Below are positions 52,311 to 64,000 of a stretch of DNA of 64,000 nucleotides, piece after piece. The notes beneath the pieces are model-generated. The model did no database searches. It was given only the letters and a program-made list of their open reading frames with translations, and was not told the DNA's origin. The position numbers and the translations under genes are program-made. Source of the DNA: Amia ocellicauda (taxonomy: Eukaryota; Chordata; Actinopteri; Amiiformes; Amiidae); assembly GCF_036373705.1 (NCBI RefSeq), contig NC_089856.1:13422501-13486500 (forward strand). The letters run 5' to 3'. The stretch's first letter is position 1. Each line of letters starts with the position of its first letter.

Positions 52311-54867
52311 CTAGGGACCACTGAGGGCCGTCCTCAGTGGCAGGGGCATGGCGTCAGGCATCTGCTGGGAGAAGTGTGCCTTGAACTGGCCTCTGAAATC
52401 CTTGGTGAACAGCAGCTCGATGGTTTTCATCTCCAGCAGCTCGGCCACAGCTGGAAGAGCAATACAGTTCATTATACTAAATGCCAAAGTGAAGGTGGGG
52501 CAATCTTGTGAAACCAAACCCTGTACTGAACTACAGGAGGAAACGGGCCGTTCCATTCCAACCCGAGCGCTCACGGTGTGAATACCTTTTAAATGAAAGA
52601 CCGAATCAATAATAAACATGTACTGAATCTGAAGGACAATACAATAATTAAAACATTATTACTTATAAAAATCCCTTTAACAGGAAACTTGACCAGAAAC
52701 ACAACTGTATTGTCAGATATTTTTTGTCCATGATTACAATTTTTTTTTACATTTGTAAGGATGCATAATCATATGACACACCCGTATGAATCTACAATCT
52801 ATCTATTAACCCCCCTCCTCAGTGAAGAGGAGTACAGTGCTGCCTGTGTCCATACTTATTGGATATTTGTTTCAATTTAATTGCAGTCCTCTCACCTGAA
52901 GGGGGCGCTATCTCCACAGTAGCATAACGTGGGTTGTCCTGCACCAGCTTTACGGCCATGATGTCGCAGCCTGCGATGGCCTTGGCACAGAATGTCTGCA
53001 GTGATTTCTCTAACAGTTTAGGCCACCTTATGGGCACTTTCTGCTCAGGGGGAAAATCCACAGTGAGATAGAGCTGCGCCGTCTCTATCACTTTGGGCTG
53101 CAGATCTGGCTGTGAGGCCATTGGGTCATCCTGGACCTGGTCTTGATCCTGGTTCCTCACATCCTGAAAGACAAGCCCGTTCCACAGTGAGACCCACGCC
53201 CAGCTGCACAGTACTGACTATACTATACAGTGCGTGTGTCTTTAGTGTGTCTAAAGTAAAGGACAGTGTGCATGTCTTTAGCAGGTCTATAGTAAGGGAC
53301 ACTGTGTGTCTTTAGTGTGTCTATAGTAAGGGACAGTGCCCATCTGGAACACTGTGATACTCACCTGTGGTGCGCTCAGGGCCGTGCTCAGTGGCAGTAG
53401 CATGGCGTCAGGCATCTGCTGGGAGAAGTGTGCCTTGAACTGGCCTCTGAAATCCTTGGTGAACTGCAGCTCGATGGTTTTCATCTCCAGCAGCTCGGCC
53501 ACAGCTGGAAGAGCAATACAGTTCATTATACTAAATGCCAAAGTGAAGGTGGGGCAATCTTGTGAAACCACACCCTGTACTGAACTACAGGAGGAAACGG
53601 GCCGTTCCATTCCAACCCGAGCGCTCACGGTGTGAATACCTTTTAAATGAAAGACCGAATCAATAATGAACTGCCCCCCCCAATGGATTCATCCGCTGGA
53701 CGAACTTAATAATTTGGTTAGGTTCCTCATAGAGTGAACAGCTCTGGTTCAAATACAGACGTGGAATGGGGCCCCAGCTTTGAGGCACCATCCCCCCAGT
53801 GAGGGCAACACTTTGAATTCGGGGTCTCTTAGTTACCTTCTACTTACATTGAATTGCCTTGGGGTAAATAAACATGTACTTACTCAGAAGGACAATACAA
53901 TAATTAAAACATTATTACTTAAAAAATCCCTTTAACAGGAAACTTGACCAGGAACACAACTGTATCGTCAGGTATTGTGTCCATTATTATTATTTTTTAC
54001 ATTTGCAAGGATGCAAAATCATATGACACACCCGTATTAATCTACTATCTATTAACCCCCCTCCTCAGTGAAGAGGAGTACAGTGCTGCCTGTGTCCATA
54101 CTTATTGGATATTTGATTCAATTTGAATTGCAGTCCTCTCACCTGAAGGGGGCGCTACCTCCACATAAGCACACTGTGGGTTGTCCTGCACCAACTTCAT
54201 GGCCATGACGTCGCAGCCTGCTATGGCCTTGGCACAGAATGTCTGCAGTGATTTCTCTAACAGTTTAGGCCACCTTGTGGGCACTTTCTGCTCAGGGGGA
54301 AGATCCACAGTGAGATAGAGCTGCGCCGTCTCTATCGCTTTGGGCTGCAGATCCAGCTGTGAGCCCATTGGGTCATCCTGGACCTGGTCCTGATCCTGGT
54401 TCCTATTCTCCAATGGACTCACATCCTGAAAGAGAAGCCCGTCCCACAGTGAAACCTGCACCAAACTACCCAGTACTGACTGTACTATACTGTACAGAGT
54501 TTGTGTCTTTAGTCTGTGCATAGTAAGGGACAGTGCGTGTCTTTAGTCTGTGTATAGTAAAGGACAGTGCGTGTCTTTAGTCTGTGCATAGTAAAGGACA
54601 GTGTGTGTCTTTAGTCTGTGTATAGTAAAGGACAGTGTGTGTCTTTAGTCTGTGTATAGTAAAGGACAGTGTGTGTCTTTAGTCTGTGTATAATAAAGGA
54701 CAGTGTGTGTCTTTAGTCTGTGCATAGTAAAGGACAGTGCGTGTCTTTAGTCTGTGCATAGTAAAGGACAGTGCGTGTCTTTAGTCTGTGCATAGTAAAG
54801 GACAGTGTGTGTTTGCTCTCACTGTTTCCATGGTTTCTTCAGGCACAGCTCCATTGTAGTTCGCCAT
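52311..54867 (-). CDS. Deltex-family paralogue reduced to two tandem RRM-like modules (291 aa)
   Basis: Exons: 54823-54867 (MANYNGAVPEETMET), 54143-54425, 53365-53504, 52896-53163 and 52311-52450 (TAG, 52311-52313). GT-AG borders and phases fit throughout, and the sum is 876 nt or 291 residues. Exons 2+3 and 4+5 are duplicates of the same RRM-like pair (LYLTVDxPPEQKVP, KLLEKSLQTFCAKA, then AVAELLEMKTIELxFTKDFRGQFKAHFSQ). The last exon runs directly into the middle of a dead catalytic exon, and the stop arises at that junction. There is no RING and no deltex C-terminal domain. It may be a remnant, or it may encode an N-terminal-only partner of the intact paralogue. Upstream it has the ISRE-bearing promoter at 55512-55940. 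Confidence 0.7.
54500..54805. repeat. 34-bp minisatellite in intron 1 of the RRM-only paralogue
   Basis: About nine tandem units of ggacagtgtgtgtctttagt plus ctgtgtatagtaaa, related to the 143-bp higher-order array in the same intron of the neighbouring gene. Confidence 0.9.
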
Positions 54868-54942
54868 GGTGTCTCCTCTGCCTCTCAGTTGCTCTCTGTA
54901 CAGCTGTTACATCGACATGTGTGCGCACACACTCACTCTCAC

Positions 54943-54972
54943 AGGTCGCTCTGGCAGTTCTGTCTGGATGAC
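54943..54972 (-). other. Possible 30-nt microexon, paralogue copy
   Basis: Reads VIQTELPERP in phase 0 between an AG acceptor (caaaacag) and a GTGAGAG donor, the counterpart of 49326-49355. Differences fall at mostly third-codon positions. Confidence 0.4.
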
Positions 54973-55511
54973 CTGTTTTGAGGATTTACTCTCCTTATTA
55001 TTATTATTGGGGCTCAGTTCTGGCAGTCTCAGCCTTGCCTGTCACTACTACTGCAGTATACTGTTCTCCTCCCTCTCCCTGCTTCTGCTCTCTGCCCTGG
55101 GGCCCGCTCCTCTTACCTGGTTTAGCTCATTCCGGATATCAGCCGGATTCATTTAATCCGATAACATACATCAGGCTATCTCCTCCTTTGAGGGATGGAA
55201 AAAGCCAGACTTCTGTCAAGTTATCCTGAAAGTTATCTGACTAACTCAGATAGCCGGTTTCGAGGAAGGGACCCTGCTCTTTCTCACCCTCTGCCTCTCC
55301 AGCACAACACCGCAGTATCAAACTCCTCTTCTGATGTCTGCTCAATCAACAGCAATTACCATAATGAAGATGATTGATTCGCTATAAGCTATTCTGACGT
55401 GGATGATCTGCACCACTGGTACACCCACAGAAATTAACCACCGTAAACAAGTCAAAGGAATAAACGGACGTGTAACAATAACAAACCTGTAAGCTTTACA
55501 CATTTAACTTC

Positions 55512-55940
55512 CGAAAGTTGGACAGGCACCGATTACTTTCGCTTCAGGGCTGTATTTAACTTCGCCTTTTCCGCCTTCGCTTTACGGTCAAAACAGCACG
55601 GAAAGTCGCATCAGATCTGACTTTGATGGAAACTCGTTCTTACAAAACCCTCGGCTCCGAATTAAAACACCAAACTCACTCGCATTAAGCCGTTAACGTG
55701 ACATTGCGATGCGCCCAACTGTCTTTCAGTCGGACCTTTAAAAACACGGGCGCCTGGGTCTCCTCTAATGTCAACCCCGAGACCTGTCAGCGGCCGCAGC
55801 GTGAGAGCCGCAGCCGGTTTGTGGAGTTTATTTACGGGAAGGTGCGAGTGGCAGCCCCTCTTACCTCGCAGCCCCGCAGTCGCAGCTCTGTTCACACGGC
55901 GCGTCACTTCGCTTTCGGCGTCAGAAATGAAAGCGAAACG
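55512..55940 (-). promoter_or_regulatory. Promoter / first noncoding exon of the RRM-only paralogue, with ISRE-type motif
   Basis: Copy of 49534-49960 over 427 bp with only one difference that I could see. It includes gaaatgaaagcgaaac (55924-55939) and the donor at 55858-55864 (exon end 55865). Similarity stops abruptly just past the motif, where the last ISRE base differs (gaaacg instead of gaaact). Confidence 0.6.
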
Positions 55941-58075
55941 GTGAACCAGGACCCCAACAGTCAAAGGGATCAACACCCCTGTGTGCACTGACAGGTGGGG
56001 GCTCTCACTCTCTACCTCTCCAGCCTCTATCCATCTACCCCTCTCCCTCTATCTCTCACACCTACTTCTTTCTCTCTTATCTGTCTCTAATCTCTCCATC
56101 AGTTCATATCGATTTTTCCCATGGTCAATCTGTCACTCTCTCCATCTTGCTTTCTGCACATCTCTCTCTCTCTCTAGCTACCCAGCTGTCTACCTGTACA
56201 TCACAGATTCAGCCAAGCCATGCAGAGTTCACACTATTCTGTCATCACCTCCCTCCCCTGTGTTCATGTGCAGTGTGGTTGCAGTCCAGGCAGTGGGAGG
56301 ACAGTGCGTCTCGCCTCTCCCTGTGTCAGTAGGGGCTGTGGTTGTGCTCAGACCCACAGACAAGAAATGAGCGACGACAGTGACAGGGCAGTGCGTTGCA
56401 GAGAGACAGTGTTTATTGGCAGCTGCAGTACAGGTGGGGAGTTCAGAATACAGAGCGATTGTACACATTTATCAGGAAAAATTACAAAATAAAATATCAA
56501 CATTGCTTGCAGACCCTTAAACCTGACTTCAGGAAACACAAACTGGGCACGGTCAGCACCGCTCTGTCCACTCTGTCCAGCTATTGCACAAAATCCTACT
56601 GGACTCGAACACCATGACATTAACACACTGAGACGCTGTCTTCCCTGCTGCTACAGAGCACAACCGACTCCACTGTCAGTGTGGCTGTAGTGGCCTTCCC
56701 CATTAATACTGGGTTCAATGTTTTTAAACATTGTAGAGAGTGCCTTTTTATGGTGAGAAAGCACATTACAAAGCATCAAGCAAGAACACAGAATAACAAT
56801 AATAATAGGAATTATAATGGAAGTAAATGAAATGCATATTTAAAAAATCCTTCAATCTTTCCAAATAAAATATATTCCTTCCCACTGATTAAGAAGCTAA
56901 GTGTGTTTTATCCTGCTGTGAGGCCATGCCACACAGACCGGGCACTGTGGCCATCGCGTTTTGTGTTGCATTTCTTAACAGAGATAGTTGATAATGTTTT
57001 CTGCACAGCTGGAGCCCCTGATGCCCTTTGCCCCAGCCCTTTACGGGCACATACAGACTGCATGTGTGTGTGTGTGTACATCGTGACAGCGAGGCACTTT
57101 TGGAGCTACAGTATACAGTTGTGTCGCCGCCGTGTTGTTGTGGACAGGTATTGAATTCTGGCCCTGAACTGACGTGATCACAATGCAAAAGTAATTAGTT
57201 TGGGCAGAAGCCATATCTACACATACATGTATACGTACTAATAGTTATGTGTGTGCGTGTTTTTAGGAGTGACAAAAATTAGACCGAGATTCAGGATTCC
57301 CCTTCTTCATTCCCACATTCCTATATTCCCAGCATCCCTTTCTCTCCTGTACTCCTGAACTCCAGCTTTGATCAGGCCACACGTGACACGTCTGCATATA
57401 CAGACATGCACACAAACACACAAACACTCTCCTGTTTACCTCCGCTGAAAAGAACAGAAAAATACTGACAATAACAATAGGAATCATAAAATACATATTA
57501 AAAAAACAATGATAGACCAGCAACAATGTAATAGTTCAAATAACTTTGGTTTTCGGTGTACAGCACTCTGGGTGGTGTCTTTAAGGCGGCGATGGGGACC
57601 CATTCTCCATACCAGCTCTGGGATTGTTATATTCCCAGCTCCCTACATACCTCCCTCTCTTTCTCTCTCTTCCCCTCTACCTCTCTCCTTTCCTATCCCT
57701 CTCCATCCATATCTGTGTCTGTCTGTCTATCTGTGTATGTGTGTGTGTGTGTGTGTCTGTTTGTATGTTTGTATGTATGTATGTGTGCGTCTCTGAGAGA
57801 CTGATTTCATTGGATTTTGACTTTTCTGCAGCCATAGTCAAGGATGGGTTTACAAGGGAAGGATCTGCCCTGCATCTACCTGGCTGGTGATCAAATAAAA
57901 AATATCTCTCCCCCCTCTTTTCCCCCTCAAAATCTCACAGTACAGCAGATAAATTAAAAGATTAATTGTTTAAATTGTAAAAACACTTGGTGTCACAGAG
58001 TGGGAGTGAGGGAGCGTGGAGGGGAGGGTTGAAGGCATCGCTGGCTGAGCCTGGGTCATAGTGACTATCAGTCAT
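55941..58075. other. Intergenic between the deltex cluster and esyt1
   Basis: 56185-56850 repeats the block at 50935-51800, including GCCAATAAACAC on the minus strand (56407-56418), a possible leftover 3' end of a lost fourth deltex unit. The rest (56900-58075) holds a short GT array at about 57735-57760 and probably the esyt1 3' UTR. No other gene is recognised. Confidence 0.5.
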
Positions 58076-60331
58076 TTAGGTCGTCTCCTCTTTCAGATCG
58101 TACCTGTGACAGAGAGAGAGAATTGTGAGAATGAAGCAGAGAAAGAATAGGAAAAGAGAGAGTGAGAGGGGAGAGACAGATCGAACCTGCAGAGTTACGG
58201 TTGGGTAGTTAGAAGGATTCAATGAGTGGATAGTTAACCTATATTTTAGTCTCTATATTAACTTACACTCACCTAAAGGATTATTAGGAACACCATACTA
58301 ATACTGTGTTTGACCCCCTTTCGCCTTCAGAACTGCCTTAATTCTACGTGGCATTGATTCAACAAGGTGCTGAAAGCATTCTTTAGAAATGTTGGCCCAT
58401 ATTGATAGGATAGCATCTTGCAGTTGATGGACATTTGTGGGATGCACATCCAGGGCACGAAGCTCCCGTTCCACCACATCCCAAAGATGCTCTATTGGGT
58501 TGAGATCTGGTGACTGTGGGGGCCAGTTTAGTACAGTGAACTCATTGTCATGTTCAAGAAACCAATTTGAAATGATTCGAACTTTGTGACATGGTGCATT
58601 ATCCTGCTGGAAGTAGCCATCAGAGGATGGGTACATGGTGGTCATAAAGGGATGGACATGGTCAGAAACAATGCTCAGGTAGGCTGTGGCATTTAAACGA
58701 TGCCCAATTGGCACTAAGGGGCCTAAAGTGTGCCAAGAAAACATCCCCCACACCATTACACCACCACCACCAGCCTGCACAGTGGTAACAAGGCATGATG
58801 GATCCATGTTCTCATTCTGTTTACGCCAAATTCGGACTCTACCATCTGAATGTCTCAACAGAAATCGAGACTCATCAGACCAGGCAACATTTTTCCAGTC
58901 TTCAACTGTCCAATTTTGGTGAGCTTGTGCAAATTGTAGCCTCTTTTTCCTATTTGTAGTGGAGATGAGTGGTACCCGGTGGGGTCTTCTGCTGTTGTAG
59001 CCCATCCGCCTCAAGGTTGTACGTGTTGTGGCTTCACAAATGCTTTGCTGCATACCTCGGTTGTAACGAGTGGTTATTTCAGTCAAAGTTGCTCTTCTAT
59101 CAGCTTGAATCAGTCGGCCCATTCTCCTCTGACCTCTAGCATCAACAAGGCATTTTCGCCCACAGGACCGCCGCATACTGGATGTTTTTCTCTTTTCACA
59201 CCATTCTTTGTAAACCCTAGAAATGGTTGTGCGTGAAAATCCCAGTAACTGAGCAGATTGTGAAATACTCAGACCGGCCCGTCTGGCACCAACAACCATG
59301 CCACGCTCAAAATTGCTTAAATCACCTTTCTTTCCCATTCAGACATTCAGTTTGGAGTTCAGGAGATTGTCTTGACCAGGACCACACCCCTAAATGCATT
59401 GAAGCAACAGCAATGTGATTGGTTGGTTAGATAATTGCATTAATGAGAAATTGAACAGGTGTTCCTAATAATCCTTTAGGTGAGTGTATATTGTAAGGTA
59501 TCGTATTCTATATTCCACCCGTGACCCCTGACCCCCAACTTACCACTGTGTAACCCCTGAAGTCAGATCCAACTGTGCCAGGTCAATGTGGATCTGAAAG
59601 AATAAAATAGATGGGGTCTCAGACAGATGGACAATCGGACAGAGGGACAGACAGACAATCGGACAAACGGACAATCGTACGGAGGGACAGACAGACCTTG
59701 CCGATGAGTTCCCGCTCTCGGCTCATGAAGGAGACACTGTTTTTGACGGCCAGCTCCAGCTTCCGCCTCCGAGACTCCTCCAGAGACAGCTCAAAATCAA
59801 ATCTGAGGAAGGGGGGGGAGAGAGAGAGCCTTATCAGACATTGTCAAAAAAGTCAATACCAAGCACACACCTCTCCCCTCCCAATGCTCCCTCTCTCTCC
59901 CCTTTGCCTGTCATTCTCTCCCTCTCTCTCTCTCTGACCTCTCGTTGAACTCTGGGTTCAGGTCCTTCTTCTTTACGTTGGTCTTCCTCTTGGTGGCTCT
60001 GCTCTTGTCCGGTTGCAGGATGAGGGAGACGTACGGGTCTGAGCCGTCCTTCGCACAGGACGGCAGCCGCCTGCACAGACACACATGTAGACACACACAC
60101 ACACACAGTTAATGCAGACTGTGTTGGAGCAGTGCTGAAACACACAGACTGGTGCAAGAGAGACTGTTGACACTTGATGGCGGGATGGATGGATGGACAG
60201 ATAGACGGATGGGTGTGGACAGAGAGGCGTACCTGCAGGCATAGACGATAATGACCAGTCTGTTCTCATCGCTGGAGTAGGACAGGGACAGCTTCACCTG
60301 CCCCACTAAGCTGTTGTCATGGTCAACAGCC

Positions 60332-60374
<43 letters not shown>

Positions 60375-63300
60375 GAGACACATAGATATTTATATTAAAA
60401 GCTTTGAAAAAGTCAGAAAGGGTTTGAAAATCTGTTTTAGAGCTCTGACAATGTGAATTCCCTCCTTAGCAACAGAATGGTGAGAAAACAGTTCCAAATT
60501 CCACTGGGAATGGAGCCCAGTGAAGCCATGGGATCCTCACCCCTGCACAGGCACCCCTCTGTGTCGGAGATCCTGATTGGCTGCAGAGAGCTCCGGGGTG
60601 GGGACAGGCTGATCTTGCATCTCCCCCTCCTCTCCGAGGGGGGTGGCACTGACCTCCCCCCTGCCGCACTCCGTCTCCCGGGAAACCAGGATCTGGTCAG
60701 AGACAGAGCACACACTGTGACACTGAACGGCCTGTGAGGGGTGTGTAATATTGTACTGCTACAGGTTAGAAACATCAGCAGACACTGTCCGTCTGAGCTT
60801 CAGTTAGTCTCTCTGTCTGAGCCTGTCTGTGTTTCAGTCTCTGTTTTTGTGTCTGACCTTCAGCGCCACTCTCAGCAGTATCTGGCTGTCAGACTGGGCT
60901 CCATCCAGATTGAACCAGCGGTCCAGGACCAGGTCCGGCCCAGTCAGCACCTCCCGCAGGGGCAGAACCAGCGAGCCCAGTGGCATTCCCCAGCTGTGGG
61001 AGATCTGCAGAGAGAGGGAGGGGGAGAGATAGAGCAGGAGAATGGGAGAAAGGAAGAGAGAAGAGTGAAGAGAGAGAGGTCAGTAAACAGACACACCCAA
61101 TGGCATGGTGAACCCCCACTTTGCCCCACGCCGGTCTGGGCCTGCCTCCTCACCTTCACGAACAGAATTTCCTCTCTGGGGTCATGAACCAGGAAGGAAA
61201 AACCCTCCTCCCACTCTGGGGCATTGGACCGATCACACACCTGAGAGAGAGAGAACGAGAGAGAGGGAGAATAGCCATTTTTCAATCATGTCATTTATTA
61301 CATTTATTAGTGTGAAATTGTTTTAATGAGTGTGGTAAAAAGGTTTAACTGGGGTTAAGTGGTGCTAATTGAAGTTAATTGCTGACCTTGGTCCTGTGGG
61401 AAGTGTTTTTCAGCGTTAGCTCCACCCCTGCCTTAGGCTCCTTCCCACTCTTCTTCATCTGAACAACAACACAACGGCACAATTACACACCACAGCCGCA
61501 TGGTCACACGCAAACAGATAAACACAGAGATGACCGCAACCGAAAAATCACCGGAGATCATACACACGGCACACACATCATCACAAAACCGTACCCAGCA
61601 ACACACTGATGCACCAACTCACCGGCAGGCTGTGGGCGCGCTCCACCCACACAAACAGCAGTGCGGACGACAGCACTGCCTGGTTCACATAGGACACCTG
61701 GGACTGGTACTGCAGCACCTGGGTGGGTGGGGTGGGGGGAAGAGAAAGAGAGAGAGGGGTTATTACACAGATCACACAGAGAAAGGAGAGCACAGTGAGG
61801 ATGAGAGAGTGGGCGGGGCTGACCTGGTCCAGGCGGGCGGTTTCGGTCATTCTGGGCAGCCACTCCAGGATAAGGTGGACACGGCCGGACTTCACATCAG
61901 CTAGACTGTACCACTGCAACAGCACACACAGGGTTAATAGCGCAAACACACATACACACTGTAGTCAGGACTCACAGACAGGCAGTCCTCACCTGGTTGA
62001 TGTACTGGGAGGTGATGATGTCCTTCAGGCTCACTTTAAACCTGCAGGGACAGAGACACTGTCAGACTGAGACATAACTGCAATGAGCACGCCCCCACCC
62101 TGTCTATGTACAACCCCCTTTCCATCCGCACAGTCCACCTCACCCCCTCACACATGCCACCCCTCACCTGTCCACCTGCACCCCCCCCCCTCACCTGCCA
62201 AGGAAGTCATCCTTGTCCAGGTCCTTGTCGAACAGTTCGCACTGCACCTCCTGTCCGGGCAGCTCGGTCAGGATCACCTGCAGGGAGCGGGAATGCGGGC
62301 AGCTCTCAATTCCAACTCACATTCAAATTCAAAAAAGCTTTATTAGCACTGACATCAGCATTGCCAAAATAAAGCTCCCTGACACAACAACAGGGCGTAT
62401 TAAATTCTGATCATTGTTATCAATTACCTCAAACATCTCATTCCAGGTTGGATTGAGGTTCTCTTTGATGACCCGGCTGCGGAAGGCCACGCCCCCTGTG
62501 CGTATCACGGCGTAGGGGTCACTCTTGCCCTTGACCATCATGAAGTTGTCCATGGCCACCAGGTTCTGAGCCTGCAGCAGCTGTATACGCAGCACCCCCT
62601 GTAGGAGAGAGAGCGCAACTGCAGTCCAGCTTGGAAAAACTGAGCATTGTGTACACATAAAAATACACACACATGCTCTCTCTGATACACACATGGACAC
62701 ACACTCACACTCTCTCTCATACAGTAACACAAATACACACACACAAACACTCACTACATTCTGGTACTGTGAGCACTGACACAAACACTCACAACCATCC
62801 CCACAAATGGACATGTGTAAACAGACATGCATACAGACACCATCCCACTCACCTCTGATGCAAAGCTTTGCTCAGGGTTGGTGTGTTGAGGCCGAGTGAT
62901 GGGTGGAGTAGGGGTCACGCTGACCCCCCCGGGGGACACCCCTGGCTTCACACCCTCCTCCTCATCGCCCCCAGCCTCCCCAGGCACCAGCACAGAGGGG
63001 GAGGGCGAGACGGGAGTGGTGGGGGGGGCAGCATCATTCAGCCACAAAATCTGAAAAAAAGAGATAGAGACAGAGCAGAGATTGGATCATTGGAAGAGAT
63101 CGAGTGAGAATGACATGTATGATACTCTATCTTTTGTTTTCCTTCACCCTGTACCTGAGCATCGGGCCTGTCTGTCACTGCTTTGGCCACACTGAGGTAA
63201 CTTAGTCATGTCAATAAAGCTTTTTTTTTATTGAACTGGGCTGAATTCATCTGAATTGTACTGAACACAATGGACATAAGCTGCGAATGACAGAGAGAGG

Positions 63301-63609
63301 GCGAGATGGAGGGAGAGATATGGAGGAATGGATAAAATAAAAATAACAGAAAGGGAGGGAGGAATGGTGGGGAGAGAGCCAGAACAACAGTCAGTGTGCC
63401 AGTGTGCAGTGTCAGAATCCCGGCAGCAGGGGGCAGTGTCCCTGGTTCTCACCCTCAGTATGGCTTTGATGTAGATGCGGCTGGCTGGCCCTGAGCTGTC
63501 CAGCTGAAACCACTGGTCCATGGTGAGGTCAGAGACCATCAGTAGGCGGGACAGAGGGATACACAGGCTGCCCAGGGTCAGCGCACGGTCATCATCCTTA
63601 ACCTGAGAA

Positions 63610-63645
<36 letters not shown>

Positions 63646-63900
63646 GAACAGAGAGCGGATATATATTTGATCAAAGATAGAGGCTTTCAACGCAGATCTA
63701 TCCTCACTCCTGTTAAATATCAAGATGATGACAATAATGTGAGAGATAGTGATTGTTACTAATATGCATATTGATTAGGAATTACTGAATATTGATTATT
63801 GATTGTGGCTGACCTGGATGTCGATGTCCTGTTTCCGGGGGTCCTGGATGAAGAAGCTGAAAGCCTCCTCCCACACTGGGCTGCTGGAGCTGTAACACGT
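58076..63900 (-). CDS. esyt1: Extended synaptotagmin 1, 3' part, 17 coding exons
   Basis: ER-plasma membrane tether and lipid-transfer protein, 5' truncated. Exons: 63814-63900, 63453-63602, 62853-63050, 62428-62598, 62195-62277, 61993-62041, 61824-61913, 61623-61718, 61387-61458, 61154-61240, 60858-61004, 60541-60692, 60233-60331, 59939-60070, 59697-59802, 59544-59593 and 58076-58103 (TAA 58076-58078). They join to 598 codons plus stop. In order: end of a C2 domain (SPVWEEAFSFF, LRR-type turn), a Pro-rich linker, a full C2 (GVLRIQLLQAQNLVAMD, GKSDPYAVI, NPTWNEMFE, FDKDLDKDDFLG), a third C2 (VLSSALLFVWVERAHSLP, APEWEEGFSFLV), and a last C2 (VIIVYACRRL, GSDPYVSLILQPDKS, RKTNVKKKDLNPEFNERF, MSRERELIGK). 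Five-C2 architecture and the C-terminus match E-Syt1. The last intron carries an intact transposon. Confidence 0.92.
58266..59486 (-). mobile_element. Tc1/mariner DD36E element (Incomer-like), copy 3, 1221 bp, intact, in esyt1 last intron
   Basis: TA-flanked (58264-58265, 59487-59488), the same length and inverted ends as the other two copies. It lies between esyt1 exons 58076-58103 and 59544-59593, in the same orientation as the host gene. It could be removed by splicing without harm. Confidence 0.95.
58298..59338 (-). CDS. DD36E Tc1/mariner transposase, intact
   Basis: 346 residues, unbroken. The helix-turn-helix region (SQSAQLLGFSRTTISRV) and catalytic motifs SDESRF, QQDNAPCH and NPIEHLW are present with DD36E spacing. 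It differs from the copy at 32541-33581 by a handful of substitutions (for example MVVGARR for MGVGARR, NVHQL for NLHQL), so the copies are young. Confidence 0.93.
   Translation of the reverse strand: MGKKGDLSNFERGMVVGARRAGLSISQSAQLLGFSRTTISRVYKEWCEKRKTSSMRRSCGRKCLVDARGQRRMGRLIQADRRATLTEITTRYNRGMQQSICEATTRTTLRRMGYNSRRPHRVPLISTTNRKKRLQFAQAHQNWTVEDWKNVAWSDESRFLLRHSDGRVRIWRKQNENMDPSCLVTTVQAGGGGVMVWGMFSWHTLGPLVPIGHRLNATAYLSIVSDHVHPFMTTMYPSSDGYFQQDNAPCHKVRIISNWFLEHDNEFTVLNWPPQSPDLNPIEHLWDVVERELRALDVHPTNVHQLQDAILSIWANISKECFQHLVESMPRRIKAVLKAKGGQTQY
60332..60373. repeat. (CA)n microsatellite at an esyt1 3' splice site
   Basis: On the gene strand it is (GT)n ending in gtgtag, directly before exon 60233-60331. 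The usual pyrimidine tract is replaced by alternating GT. Confidence 0.9.
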
Positions 63901-64000
63901 CTGAGAGAGAGAGAGGGAGTGAGAGACGCAAGGCTGTGGTATAGGGGTGCATAACAGTATTTGGGGACATAAGTGTGGGGGTTACAGGGGCATATAGAGG

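Overview
This is vertebrate nuclear DNA, almost certainly from a ray-finned fish. The genes are split by GT-AG introns, and the space between them is full of Tc1/mariner elements with fish-type sequences, LINE 3' tails of the 'gtcgccctggataagg' type, LTR relics, and long (TAA)n, (GT)n and (GA)n microsatellites. I cannot name the species.

Layout. (1) 1-4455, + strand: the last 12 coding exons of an advillin gene (avil), ending in a villin headpiece. (2) 58076-63900, - strand: the last 17 coding exons of extended synaptotagmin 1 (esyt1). (3) Between them, about 7.5-56 kb, - strand: a tandemly duplicated and rearranged deltex family (DTX3L-like E3 ubiquitin ligases). One member (exons between 27775 and 49264) joins in frame over six coding exons to 763 codons plus stop. 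It carries an RRM-like N-terminus, a KH-like middle, a RING and a deltex C-terminal domain. A second catalytic module (7501-10081) has an in-frame deletion of about 150 codons and no N-terminal exons of its own. A third unit (52311-54867) has two tandem RRM-like modules that stay open in frame, then a stop at a deletion junction fused to a wrecked catalytic exon (51985-52310).

The two N-terminal units are preceded by nearly identical 427-bp blocks (49534-49960 and 55512-55938). Each holds a 5' splice donor and a GAAANNGAAAC interferon-response-type motif, so the family is probably interferon inducible, as DTX3L is in mammals.

Transposon landscape. Three copies of a 1221-bp Tc1/mariner element with a DD36E catalytic spacing (two with an intact 346-codon reading frame) point to recent mobility. 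The 14.5-kb third intron of the intact deltex gene is a nest. An old Tc1 element is split by a solo LTR, which itself contains a LINE tail and a DD36E element. The same Tc1 is also split by a 9955-bp insertion with 5'-AGTAGTAA...TTACTACT-3' ends and a perfect 6-bp target duplication (agcatt), the signature of a Polinton/Maverick. That insertion has lost its recognisable genes and contains another Tc1 relic, a 1557-bp solo LTR and a pogo-like MITE.

The best candidates for something undescribed are the RRM-only deltex paralogue, the orphan catalytic module that could act as an alternative 3' end, the twin ISRE promoters, and the Polinton remnant in the deltex intron.
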